Shown here: piece after piece, positions 25,245-33,486 of the stretch
Position numbering within the stretch: the first letter of the stretch is position 1
Layout: each line of letters opens with the position of its first letter
Assembly (NCBI RefSeq): GCF_024168825.1
Contig: NZ_JALJWH010000001.1
Span: 3,596,001 to 3,660,000, forward strand
DNA length: 64,000 bases
Source: Paenarthrobacter sp. A20
GTDB taxonomy: Bacteria; Actinomycetota; Actinomycetes; Actinomycetales; Micrococcaceae
Direction: 5' to 3'
Program-made: the position numbers and the translations under genes
The notes under the pieces: model-generated
Told to the model about the DNA's origin: nothing
The model's input: the letters and a program-made list of their open reading frames with translations, nothing else
Database searches by the model: none

Positions 25245-26092
25245 CCCGGCTGAGCATCGTCCACAAGACGGCCTACAAATACAATCGCCGCGTGACGTTG
25301 TCCTACAACGAAGCCCGGATGACTCCGCTGACCGACGGCCAACAGGTGGTCCTGGAGTCCTCCTTGAAGGTCTCGCCCCACCAGGCATCCGTCAGTACCT
25401 ACCGTGACTACTGGGGAACACGGGTCACCGCATTCGATATGCAGATGCCCCATGAGAGCCTTGAGGTCCTTGCGACGGCCACTGTGGAAGTGCATCGCAC
25501 CGAGCGGGTGGCAGTTGAGGATGACATTGTGGGATGGGACGTCATCGCGTCGGACAAGGTTCAGGACGAGTTCAGCGACTGGTTGCCCCAGTCCAGGCTC
25601 AGCGGACCCGGCGAGGAAGTCCTGGGTATTGTTCCCGGTGTTGTCGAAGGCAAAAATCCCCATGAGGCAGCCTTGGCCGTCTTTTCGTGGATGGCCGGTG
25701 AAATGACCTACATGAAGGGCACTACCGGCGTCACCACCAACGCAGAGCAGGCCTGGTCCCAGCGCCAGGGCGTTTGCCAGGACCTGGCCCACTTGGCCAT
25801 CGGCGCTTTGCGCTGCAGCGGCATCCCTGCCCGCTACGTTTCGGGATACATCCACCCCAGGTCCACTGCGGACATCGGCGAGACCGTTGCCGGCCAGTCT
25901 CACGCCTGGCTGGAATGGTGGGATGGGGAATGGCGCAGCTGGGACCCCACCAACCACAAACCGGCGGGTGACTACCACGTGACAGTGGCGAGGGGCCGGG
26001 ACTACCGCGACGTTCCGCCGCTGAAGGGCATCCTGTCCGGTGGCGGCGGCTCCGGACTCTCCGTGTCGGTTGAAATCACCCGGCTCGCGTAG
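25241..26092 (+). CDS. Transglutaminase-like protein (peptidase/amidase fold)
   Basis: A 283-residue protein with an N-terminal beta domain (about residues 1-90) and a transglutaminase-like core. The triad is Cys179 in QRQGVCQDLAHL, His221 in GQSHAWLEWW and Asp235 in WDPTNH. Bacterial members usually hydrolyse or transfer gamma-glutamyl or amide bonds. It overlaps the alpha-E gene by 4 bp (ATGA), so the three genes form one operon, which ends in a strong terminator. Confidence 0.9.
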   Translation: MTRLSIVHKTAYKYNRRVTLSYNEARMTPLTDGQQVVLESSLKVSPHQASVSTYRDYWGTRVTAFDMQMPHESLEVLATATVEVHRTERVAVEDDIVGWDVIASDKVQDEFSDWLPQSRLSGPGEEVLGIVPGVVEGKNPHEAALAVFSWMAGEMTYMKGTTGVTTNAEQAWSQRQGVCQDLAHLAIGALRCSGIPARYVSGYIHPRSTADIGETVAGQSHAWLEWWDGEWRSWDPTNHKPAGDYHVTVARGRDYRDVPPLKGILSGGGGSGLSVSVEITRLA

Positions 26093-26116
26093 GAGTCGAC
26101 TCGCGCAGGAATGTGA

Positions 26117-26163
26117 GTACGGATAAGGCCCTTAAGAGCTGCTCTCAAGGGCCTTATCCGTAC
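26117..26163. terminator. Terminator between transglutaminase and zinc-ribbon SDR genes
   Basis: A long near-perfect stem pairs GTACGGATAAGGCCCTT with AAGGGCCTTATCCGTAC around a short purine/pyrimidine loop. AAAAA follows on the plus strand, so it can serve the SDR gene arriving from the right as well. Confidence 0.75.
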
Positions 26164-26179
26164 AAAAACTCCAGGTTTT

Positions 26180-27631
26180 TTACCAGGGCGAAGGCTTGTA
26201 GTCCTTCAGGAAGACACCGTACTGGTCCTCGCCCTTTTCACCCATCACGATGGGGTCGTACACGCGGGCAGCGCCGTCCACCAAGTCCAAGGGGGCGTGG
26301 AATCCTTCTTCCATGAGCCTGACCTTGGTGTAGTGGGGACGCTCGTCGGTAATCCAACCGGTGTCCACCGCTGTCATGAGGATCCCGTCGGAATCCAACA
26401 TTTCCTGGGCGCTGGTCCGGGTCATCATGTTCAGGGCGGCCTTGGCCATGTTGGTGTGGGGGTGTCCGGGGCCTTTGTAAGCCCGGGAGAATTGTCCCTC
26501 CATGGCTGAGACGTTCACGATGTACTTCCGGTGCGCGGTGGACCGCTTCATGGCATCACGGAGCCGGCTCACCAGCAGGAAGGGTGCCGTGACATTGCAC
26601 AACTGGACTTCAAGCATTTCAAGAGGATCCACCTCGTCCACAACTTGGGTCCAACTGTTGATGGACGCAAGGTCCGGAACCAGCCCACCGGCATCGATGG
26701 CCGTCCCTGACTCAATCCGTTCCAGTGACGCCGATCCGGTGGACAGCGCCAGCGAGGTAATCGCGTCGCCGGCCAACACAGGGTGTTCAGTGACGCTGCT
26801 CGCGAGTGCCAGCGGGTGTTTGTCGTGCGCGTGGCCGAACGTCACCAGCTCAGGTCCACCGTTGGCGGCTTCCAGCGCGGCCGGCAGGGGCTCGTCTTCT
26901 GCGTCGACCAACGGCTTGTAAGCGTTCCCCGAGCGCCGCACGGTCTGCGCTGCATTGTTGATGATGATGTCCAGCGGGCCCGCCTCGTTGAGCGAGTCCG
27001 TCAAGGCCATCACCTGGGCCGGATCACGGAGGTCGATGCCAACGATTCGCAGCCGGTGCAGCCAGTCTGCGCTGTCTTCCATGGCAGCGAAGCGCCGGGC
27101 CGCATCCTTGGGAAAGCGCGTGGTGATGGTGGTGTGGGCGCCATCGCGAAGGAGGCGCAATGCAATGTACATGCCGATCTTGGCACGTCCACCGGTCAAC
27201 AACGCCCGGCGGCCCGTGAGGTTGGTGCGGGCATCCCGCTTGCCATGGCTGAAGGCCGCGCATTCAGGGCAAAGCTGGTGGTAGAAAGCGTCCACCTGCG
27301 TGTAGTGCTTCTTGCAGATGTAGCAGGGACGCGAGCGGATGAGGTGGCCTGCAATCTCTCCGGTAGCGGAGGGGGCCAGCTTGTTGCCGCGGGTTTCATC
27401 GTCTATCCGGTCCGGTGCTGCCGTGGCGGTCAGGGCAATCACGGCGCGGTCAGCTTCGGCAATGGAGTCGCGCTTGGTGACACGGCGGTGGCGTTTGACG
27501 GCTTTGAACATCTTGCCGGTGGCACGCCGGACGGCAACATAGTCCGGGTGCTCTTCGTCATAGACGTGGATCGTGGTCAGAACCTTGAGGCAGGCCTGGA
27601 TCTCTTCAGGCGTCAGATCGGTGGAGCTCAT
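26180..27631 (-). CDS. Zinc-ribbon/SDR fusion protein lacking the catalytic Tyr
   Basis: A 483-residue protein. Residues 1-100 are helical and charged. Then a four-Cys zinc ribbon follows (Cys103, Cys106, Cys121, Cys124 in CYIC and CPEC), and after it a Rossmann domain with TGGRAKIG at 146-153 and IINNAAQTVRRSG. At the usual YxxxK site the sequence is TNMAK, so Lys is kept but Tyr is Thr. An insertion of about 80 residues (roughly 235-330) interrupts the Rossmann fold. It may bind NAD(P) and a nucleic acid or protein rather than act as a standard dehydrogenase. Function unknown. Confidence 0.75.
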   Translation of the reverse strand: MSSTDLTPEEIQACLKVLTTIHVYDEEHPDYVAVRRATGKMFKAVKRHRRVTKRDSIAEADRAVIALTATAAPDRIDDETRGNKLAPSATGEIAGHLIRSRPCYICKKHYTQVDAFYHQLCPECAAFSHGKRDARTNLTGRRALLTGGRAKIGMYIALRLLRDGAHTTITTRFPKDAARRFAAMEDSADWLHRLRIVGIDLRDPAQVMALTDSLNEAGPLDIIINNAAQTVRRSGNAYKPLVDAEDEPLPAALEAANGGPELVTFGHAHDKHPLALASSVTEHPVLAGDAITSLALSTGSASLERIESGTAIDAGGLVPDLASINSWTQVVDEVDPLEMLEVQLCNVTAPFLLVSRLRDAMKRSTAHRKYIVNVSAMEGQFSRAYKGPGHPHTNMAKAALNMMTRTSAQEMLDSDGILMTAVDTGWITDERPHYTKVRLMEEGFHAPLDLVDGAARVYDPIVMGEKGEDQYGVFLKDYKPSPW

Positions 27632-27705
27632 TGACCTGATTTTACAGCCTTGGGACCCTATGGCCTGCCTCGGGTGCCCGCCATGTCAGCGGGGGTGCCG
27701 GCCGG

Positions 27706-29112
27706 TTAGTTGGCGGCGCCCTGTGTTGCAGCATCTGCCACGCGTGACTGGATCCCGGCAGCTACCTTTTCAGCGGAGTCACGGATGTCGGGGTCGTCGT
27801 GCGTTGCAGCTTTGACGGCTTCCGGGAGGCCCCGGCGGTGCTGGGCGGACAACGCCAACTCTGCCTCGCCGGGCTCAGGAACCACTTGCCCCTTTGCCAG
27901 GACAGTGATGCCGGACTCGGTGACCTTGTACCCGCGGGCCTTGTCCAATGCTGGGTCCAAGCCGATGGCGGCACCGGCTGGAACCTTGACGTTCTTGTCG
28001 AGGATGGCCCGCTTGATGACGGCGCCTTCGCCGACGCGGACTTTGTCCATCAGGACGGAGTCCTGTACACGGCTTCCAGCCGCAACGTAGGCGTCGTTGG
28101 AGAGGACGGAGCCCTCAACGATGCCTCCGGAAATGACAACACCGCTGGCAACAATCGAATCGAGGGCGGTACCCACCGTGTTGTTCTCGCCCCGGACGAA
28201 CTTTGCCGGCGGCGAAATACTCTGGCGGGTGTAGATGGGCCACTCGGAGTTGTACAGGTTGAAAACCGGTACAGGCGAGATGAGGTCCATGTGGGCGTCG
28301 TAGAACGAGTCGATGGTACCGACGTCGCGCCAGTAGGTCCGGTCCCGATCTGTGGCGCCGGGGATGTCGTTGAGTGTGAAGTCGTACACGCCCGCTTCGC
28401 CCTGGTCGACGAAGTACGGAATGATGTCGCCACCCATGTCGTGTTTGGTGTCCAGTCGTTCCGCATCCACATGCAAGGCCTCAACCAAGGCGTCCGCATT
28501 GAAGACATAGTTACCCATCGAGGCCAGGAACTGCGTGGGATCCGCTGCCAGCCCGGGGGTGCTGGCAGGTTTCTCCACGAAGGCTGCAATCTTCTGAGGA
28601 TCGTTCTGGTCGACCTCGATCACGCCGAACTGGTTGGCCATGCTCAGCGGCTGGCGCACTGCGGCGACAGTAGCCTTGGCACCACTGGCAATGTGTTGCT
28701 CCACCATCTGGGAGAAGTCCATGCGGTATACGTGGTCAGCGCCGACCACTACCACGATGTCCGGGGCGTCGTCATGGATGAGGTTCAGCGATTGGTAAAT
28801 GGCATTTGCACTGCCAAGGAACCAGCTTTTGCCCACGCGCTGTTGCGCCGGTACAGAAGCCACGTAGCGGCCCAGCTGCGTTGACATGCGCCAGGTTTCC
28901 GAGATGTGCCGGTCAAGGCTGTGCGATTTGTACTGCGTCAGAACGACGATTTTCAAATATCCCGAATTAACGAGATTGGATAGTGCAAAGTCAATTAACC
29001 TGTAGCCGCCTGCGAACGGAACCGCGGGCTTGGCCCGGTCCGCCGTCAGCGGCATGAGTCGGTTGCCTTCTCCGCCTGCCAATACGATTGCCAGAACTTT
29101 CTTCAACGCCAT
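27706..29112 (-). CDS. glgC: Glucose-1-phosphate adenylyltransferase
   Basis: A 468-residue ADP-glucose pyrophosphorylase, which makes ADP-glucose for glycogen or maltose-1-phosphate synthesis. The N-terminal motif [21 protein letters not shown], minus strand, is followed by [10 protein letters not shown], and a left-handed beta-helix forms the C-terminus. The protein is longer than the usual 404-431 residues because of an Ala/Glu-rich tail of about 60 residues. The ATG at 29112 has GGGGAG 8 bp upstream; the GTG six bases earlier is less well placed. It is divergent from the glycogen synthase gene. Confidence 0.92.
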   Translation of the reverse strand: MALKKVLAIVLAGGEGNRLMPLTADRAKPAVPFAGGYRLIDFALSNLVNSGYLKIVVLTQYKSHSLDRHISETWRMSTQLGRYVASVPAQQRVGKSWFLGSANAIYQSLNLIHDDAPDIVVVVGADHVYRMDFSQMVEQHIASGAKATVAAVRQPLSMANQFGVIEVDQNDPQKIAAFVEKPASTPGLAADPTQFLASMGNYVFNADALVEALHVDAERLDTKHDMGGDIIPYFVDQGEAGVYDFTLNDIPGATDRDRTYWRDVGTIDSFYDAHMDLISPVPVFNLYNSEWPIYTRQSISPPAKFVRGENNTVGTALDSIVASGVVISGGIVEGSVLSNDAYVAAGSRVQDSVLMDKVRVGEGAVIKRAILDKNVKVPAGAAIGLDPALDKARGYKVTESGITVLAKGQVVPEPGEAELALSAQHRRGLPEAVKAATHDDPDIRDSAEKVAAGIQSRVADAATQGAAN

Positions 29113-29148
29113 GGTCACAGCTCCCCGTACGTCTTCGTATCCCCCAAA

Positions 29149-29166
29149 AGTCCGATTTTCCGGACT
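29149..29166. promoter_or_regulatory. Inverted repeat between glgC and glgM
   Basis: AGTCCG at 29149-29154 and CGGACT at 29161-29166 are perfect inverted hexamers around ATTTTC. They lie in the 99-bp divergent space and could be a shared operator. Confidence 0.35.
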
Positions 29167-29211
29167 CTTTCACACTAGAACACATACGCCGGAACGACTA
29201 CGTTGGTTAGC

Positions 29212-30408
29212 GTGCGAATAGACATTGTGACTAAAGAATTCCCTCCGGAAATTTATGGCGGTGCCGGTGTCCACGTTGCCGAGCTCAGCCGGGTGCTGGC
29301 AAAGCACGTCGACCTTCATGTGCGGGCGTTCGGCGCGCCGCGTGATGCCGACTATCACGGGGCCACCGTGGCGTCCTACGCCACGCCCGAAGACCTCGGT
29401 GAAGCCAACCCTGCCCTCCAAACCTTGGGCGTGGACTTGAGGATCGTTCCGGACATTGCGGGAGCGGACCTGGTCCACTCGCACACCTGGTACGCGAACA
29501 TGGCCGGCCACCTCGCCTCGCTTCTGCACGGCATTCCCCATGTGCTCAGCGCCCACAGCCTGGAGCCCCTCCGCCCGTGGAAGGCAGAGCAGCTCGGAGG
29601 CGGCTATGCGCTGTCCTCCTGGGTGGAGAAAACGGCATACGAGGCGGCCGCGGCGATCATTGCCGTGTCCGAGGGCATGCGCCAGGACATCCTCCGCAGC
29701 TACCCGGATGTGGACCCGGCAAAGGTTCGCGTAGTCCACAACGGCATCGATGTTTCCCTGTGGGAACGTGATGAAGAGGACGACGCGATCCGGGCCCTTG
29801 GCATCGACCCTGCCAAGCCCAGCGTTGTCTTCGTGGGCCGCAACACCCGCCAGAAGGGTGTCCCGTACCTGCTCCGCGCCGCTTCGAGCCTGCCCGACGA
29901 CGTACAGCTCGTCCTGTGCCTTGGTGCCGCCGACACTCCGGAACTCGCCGCCGAGACTGCACGCCTCATTGAGGAGCTGCAGTCCAAGCGCCAAGGCGTC
30001 ATTCTCATAGAGAGGATGCTGCCCCGGAAGGAACTCATCCAGGTGCTCAGCCATGCCACAGCCTTTGCCTGCCCGTCCATTTACGAGCCCCTCGGCATCG
30101 TAAACCTCGAAGCGATGGCATGCGGTGCCGCGGTGGTGGCCAGCGCCACCGGCGGCATTCCGGAAGTGGTCCAACATGGCGAAACCGGGCTGCTCGTCCC
30201 GTTGGAACAGGTCACCGATGGGACCGGGACGCCATTGGACCCGGAGAAGTTCGTCAGCGATTTCGCTGCTGCGCTGAACGAAGTGGTGGCCGACCCAGCC
30301 CGCGCCCGCGACATGGGCAAGGCAGGCCGGCGCCGGGCAGAAGAGCATTTCTCCTGGGAGTCCATCACGGAAACAACGCTTGAGGTCTACAGGTCAGTCC
30401 TGCGCTGA
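29212..30408 (+). CDS. glgM: GT4 glycogen/maltose-1-phosphate synthase, GlgM (Rv1212c) type
   Basis: A 398-residue GT4 enzyme. The N-terminus RIDIVTKEFPPEIYGGAGVHV and the C-terminal donor-site motif ACPSIYEPLGIVNLEAMACG match the actinobacterial group often labelled GlgA. Its mycobacterial relative Rv1212c makes alpha-maltose-1-phosphate from ADP-glucose and glucose-1-phosphate. The divergent glgC gene is the same arrangement as in Mycobacterium. GTG at 29212 fits the family start better than the TTG three codons upstream. Whether it is a glycogen synthase or a maltose-1-phosphate synthase is not decided by sequence. Confidence 0.85.
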   Translation: MRIDIVTKEFPPEIYGGAGVHVAELSRVLAKHVDLHVRAFGAPRDADYHGATVASYATPEDLGEANPALQTLGVDLRIVPDIAGADLVHSHTWYANMAGHLASLLHGIPHVLSAHSLEPLRPWKAEQLGGGYALSSWVEKTAYEAAAAIIAVSEGMRQDILRSYPDVDPAKVRVVHNGIDVSLWERDEEDDAIRALGIDPAKPSVVFVGRNTRQKGVPYLLRAASSLPDDVQLVLCLGAADTPELAAETARLIEELQSKRQGVILIERMLPRKELIQVLSHATAFACPSIYEPLGIVNLEAMACGAAVVASATGGIPEVVQHGETGLLVPLEQVTDGTGTPLDPEKFVSDFAAALNEVVADPARARDMGKAGRRRAEEHFSWESITETTLEVYRSVLR

Positions 30409-30456
30409 TTGGGCCGGGACCAGGGCCCACCCTTGAGTCCGGACAGTAGGCCAAAC

Positions 30457-30498
30457 CACGACGGCGCCGCCCCCTTTGGTGGGGACGGCGCCGTCGTG
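30457..30498. terminator. Bidirectional terminator between glgM and the acyl-CoA oxidase gene
   Basis: CACGACGGCGCCG pairs with CGGCGCCGTCGTG, extended by a C/G run, with one bulged base and the loop CTTTGGT. Confidence 0.75.
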
Positions 30499-30545
30499 CT
30501 TTGCAAAAGTTCCGCAACTGTTCACCGCTCGGTAGGGGAGAGCTG

Positions 30546-32645
30546 CTAGCGGGCTTTTGCCGCCTTCAGGGCTAGAAGCGTTTTCTCGTCGGCGGGAGCG
30601 CTGCCGCTGGCGCGCTGTTCGCGGAAGTGCTTCCGGGCCTCGTCCTGGCGGCTGGCTTCTGCGCCTGTGGCGATCGAGGCCCGCAGGTGCTCGGGCCCGT
30701 AGCCGAAAGCGTCGACAAGGTCCACGGCGTGCGGACGGATCTTGACGAGCAAACGATTAATGTAGGTACCCACTGTCCGCCCGCGCTGCATCGAGAGGCG
30801 ACCGTTCATGAGGTACCACGAGAGGTGCTTCTCAATCAGGGACAGGCCGAAGAGGTCGCGCAGCCACGTAAGGACACGCTTGGTTCCCTCATCCGGTGCG
30901 TGCGTCAGGGCTTCGGTGAAGGCTTCCCACTGCAGAAGTTCCGCGTGCGCCTGCGCTGCTTCGATGAGTTCGTGCTGGTGCTGGTTGAACAGGGCCGCCG
31001 CCTGGTGCTGGGGAAGCTTGTTCGCCCCCTTCAGTGCCGCGCCGACTTCGGCGACCATGGACTGCACGCGGTCGGCAAGCAGGGTCCGCTGGCCTTCCTC
31101 GTCCCGCAAAGCCAAAGCCGCTTTCTGGACCGACCCCGTGTCGGCGACGAATTGGGCCACCTGGCGAAGACCTGTCCGGTGCAGGGCCACGCCGGCGGCC
31201 TGATCCACTACATAACGCGCAAGCACACCGAAGTCTGCGCTGCGGAATTCCTTGGCGTAGTCGGCGAGGAGGCGTTTGGCGACCAGTTGCAGCAGGACGG
31301 TGTTGTCGCCTTCGAAGGTGACGTAGACATCGAGGTCGGCCCGCAACGAAGCAAAGCGGTTTTCGATCAGGAAACCGGCGCCGCCGCAAGCTTCACGGCA
31401 TTCCTGAAGCGTATCCAGGGCGTGCCAGGTGCTCAGTGGCTTCAGCGCGGCTGCCAAGGTCTCCAGGTCCTGCCGGTCAGCGTCGGTGTCATGGGCGCCG
31501 GAGAAAACGTCGTCGAACTTCTGCAGGAGCTGTTCATGGGCGAAGCTGGCCGCGTAGGTGGTGGCCAGCCTGGTGAACAGGCGGCGCTGGTGCCGCTGGT
31601 AGTCCAGCAGGACTTCCTCGTCCGTCGCTGAGGAAGCGTTGAACTGACGGCGCTCGGTGGCGTACTGGATGGCAGTCTTGAGCGCCACTTTGCTGGCGGC
31701 GACCGCGGCTCCGTCCAAGGAAACGCGGCCCTGGACCAGGGTGCCCAGCATGGTGAAGAAGCGGCGTCCCGGGCTCTCGATGGTGGAGGAGTAGGTACCG
31801 TCCACGGCGACGTCGCCATACCGGTTCAACAAGTTGGTGCGGGGGATCCGTACGCCAGTGAAATGCAGCCGGCCATTGTCGATGCCGTTGAGGCCGCCCT
31901 TGATGCCGTCATCTTCGCCTCCGATGCCGGGGAGGAATTCCTTGGTTGCTGGATCGCGGAGCTCCACGTAGAAGGCATGGACGCCGTGGTTGACGTTTTG
32001 GGTAATCAACTGTGCGAACACCACTGCGGCGAGGCCATCATTGGCCGCGTTGCCGATGTAGTCCTTCCACGCCGCCCGGAAGGGGGTGTTGATCACGAAT
32101 TCCTGGCTGGCTTCGTCATATGTTGCCGTGGTTGCAATGCTGGCAACGTCGGAGCCGTGTCCGGTTTCTGTCATTGCGAAGCAGCCGGGGATCTCCAGGC
32201 TCATGATCCCGGGAAGCCACTTGTCGTGGTGCTCAACAGTTCCAAGATGCATCACCGCGGAGCCGAACAGTCCCCACTGAACTCCGGCCTTGATTTGAAG
32301 TGAGGGGTCAGCCGTGACCAGTTCCTCGAAGCCGGCAATGTTTCCGCCGTGATCGTCGGAGCCTCCCAGCCGGGTAGGGAACGCCCGATGGACTGCATTG
32401 TTGTCCACCAGGAATTTGAGCTGCTCGAACACGCGGGCGCGGTGCTCGGTGTGATGCATTCCTTCAATCTTCTGCACTGCCGGATTACCGGCCACTTCAC
32501 GTGCCTGGTGGCGGATGTGGGCCCACTTGCCGAGGAGTTGCTCTCCGAGCGCGGCGACATCAACCGCAGGCTCGACGCCGGTGGCGGCGGCGTCGCTGCC
32601 TGAGGGCTGATGGGCTGATGGGGTCCGGTCCACTACTTCAGTCAT
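30546..32645 (-). CDS. Acyl-CoA oxidase/dehydrogenase
   Basis: A 699-residue FAD enzyme for the first step of fatty-acid beta-oxidation. Long N- and C-terminal domains and the motif VTFEGDNTVLLQ near residue 440 fit the acyl-CoA oxidase branch. FAMTETGHGSDV is the FAD/substrate motif. The ATG at 32645 has AAGAAGGAAG ahead of it; the longer frame runs into the TetR gene. It lies 46 bp downstream of the TetR regulator on the same strand. In the mycobacterial counterpart the position is filled by the dehydrogenase FadE5. Whether electrons go to O2 or to an electron-transfer flavoprotein is not known. Confidence 0.87.
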   Translation of the reverse strand: MTEVVDRTPSAHQPSGSDAAATGVEPAVDVAALGEQLLGKWAHIRHQAREVAGNPAVQKIEGMHHTEHRARVFEQLKFLVDNNAVHRAFPTRLGGSDDHGGNIAGFEELVTADPSLQIKAGVQWGLFGSAVMHLGTVEHHDKWLPGIMSLEIPGCFAMTETGHGSDVASIATTATYDEASQEFVINTPFRAAWKDYIGNAANDGLAAVVFAQLITQNVNHGVHAFYVELRDPATKEFLPGIGGEDDGIKGGLNGIDNGRLHFTGVRIPRTNLLNRYGDVAVDGTYSSTIESPGRRFFTMLGTLVQGRVSLDGAAVAASKVALKTAIQYATERRQFNASSATDEEVLLDYQRHQRRLFTRLATTYAASFAHEQLLQKFDDVFSGAHDTDADRQDLETLAAALKPLSTWHALDTLQECREACGGAGFLIENRFASLRADLDVYVTFEGDNTVLLQLVAKRLLADYAKEFRSADFGVLARYVVDQAAGVALHRTGLRQVAQFVADTGSVQKAALALRDEEGQRTLLADRVQSMVAEVGAALKGANKLPQHQAAALFNQHQHELIEAAQAHAELLQWEAFTEALTHAPDEGTKRVLTWLRDLFGLSLIEKHLSWYLMNGRLSMQRGRTVGTYINRLLVKIRPHAVDLVDAFGYGPEHLRASIATGAEASRQDEARKHFREQRASGSAPADEKTLLALKAAKAR

Positions 32646-32691
32646 GTTGCTTCCTTCTTTGGTTCCGACAACTGATGAGTCATTGCTGGTG

Positions 32692-33426
32692 TCAGGTGGT
32701 GGTTTTGAGTGCCGGGGCAATACCGAGGCACAGCCAATCGGTGATCTGTCCGGCCATTGTTGCCTGGTCAGGTTTACCGGCTCCGGCGGGACTTCCCAGC
32801 CACATTTCGCCTGCGTTCCTGACAAGTCCTATGGCCGCGGTGGGCCAGTAGACAATGACGGCTTCCTTCTCTGCACCCAGGTACTCCCGCATGGGTTTGG
32901 CGATCATGTCCGTGATCTGCTCGAAGAAGTTGCCCAGTGCGCCGGACGCGGCGATCGCGTCCTGCGCAGATGCCTCTCCGGGGCTGAGCCGGGTGATGAA
33001 CGCATACACGTTGGGGCTGGATTCAGCCATTTGAAGGTAGGCGGAGACCATGGCGAACAAGCCCTCGCGGGGCGTCTGCGCACGTTGGGTCGCTTCCTGC
33101 ATGCGGCGCTGCATCTGGCCAAGCACTACCTCGCCCATGGCTTGCTGAAGTCCGGCTTTATCGCCGAAGTAACGGTAGTAGACGGATTTCGATGTTCCGG
33201 CAGCTCCCGCGATGTCCTCCATGGAAGCGTCACTGCCCAGCTTGTGAACAGCCTTCCGCGCTGCCCTGATGAGCTCCCGGCGACGTTCTTCGCGGTGTGA
33301 CTGCCAGCGTGCTGCCCGCCCGTCAACTAAGGGACCCGTGTCGGCGGAGGCATCCACCGGCGGAACGGGGGACCCGCCCGTCCGGGTACCGGCGGCGGTG
33401 ATGGTTTCTTCGTGCTCGCTGTTCAC
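32692..33426 (-). CDS. TetR-family regulator of the beta-oxidation genes
   Basis: A 244-residue repressor with an N-terminal helix-turn-helix at about residues 50-95 (MEDIAGAAGTSKSVYYRYFGDKAG) and a ligand-binding C-terminal domain. The start is GTG at 33426, and a perfect palindromic operator begins at the very next base. This implies autoregulation and a nearly leaderless transcript. By context the inducer is probably an acyl-CoA. It is divergent from the thiolase gene, so the operator can control both directions. Confidence 0.85.
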   Translation of the reverse strand: MNSEHEETITAAGTRTGGSPVPPVDASADTGPLVDGRAARWQSHREERRRELIRAARKAVHKLGSDASMEDIAGAAGTSKSVYYRYFGDKAGLQQAMGEVVLGQMQRRMQEATQRAQTPREGLFAMVSAYLQMAESSPNVYAFITRLSPGEASAQDAIAASGALGNFFEQITDMIAKPMREYLGAEKEAVIVYWPTAAIGLVRNAGEMWLGSPAGAGKPDQATMAGQITDWLCLGIAPALKTTT

Positions 33427-33457
33427 GATACCCAGCGTATCAGGTACGCTGGGTATC
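33427..33457. promoter_or_regulatory. Perfect palindromic TetR operator
   Basis: GATACCCAGCGTA at 33427-33439 and TACGCTGGGTATC at 33445-33457 are exact inverted 13-mers around TCAGG. It fills the space between the TetR start codon and the thiolase leader. The size and symmetry fit a TetR-family dimer site. Confidence 0.8.
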
Positions 33458-33486
33458 AGTAACTGGCTTTGATCAAAGGAGACAAC

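Noticed and set aside
29170..30348. A 392-codon open frame on the minus strand opposite glgM
   Set aside because: It mirrors the codon pattern of the real gene, as is usual in GC-rich DNA. It has no recognisable domain and no ribosome site.
30627..31631. A 334-codon open frame on the plus strand opposite the acyl-CoA oxidase gene
   Set aside because: No domain match, low-complexity composition and complete overlap with a well-supported gene.
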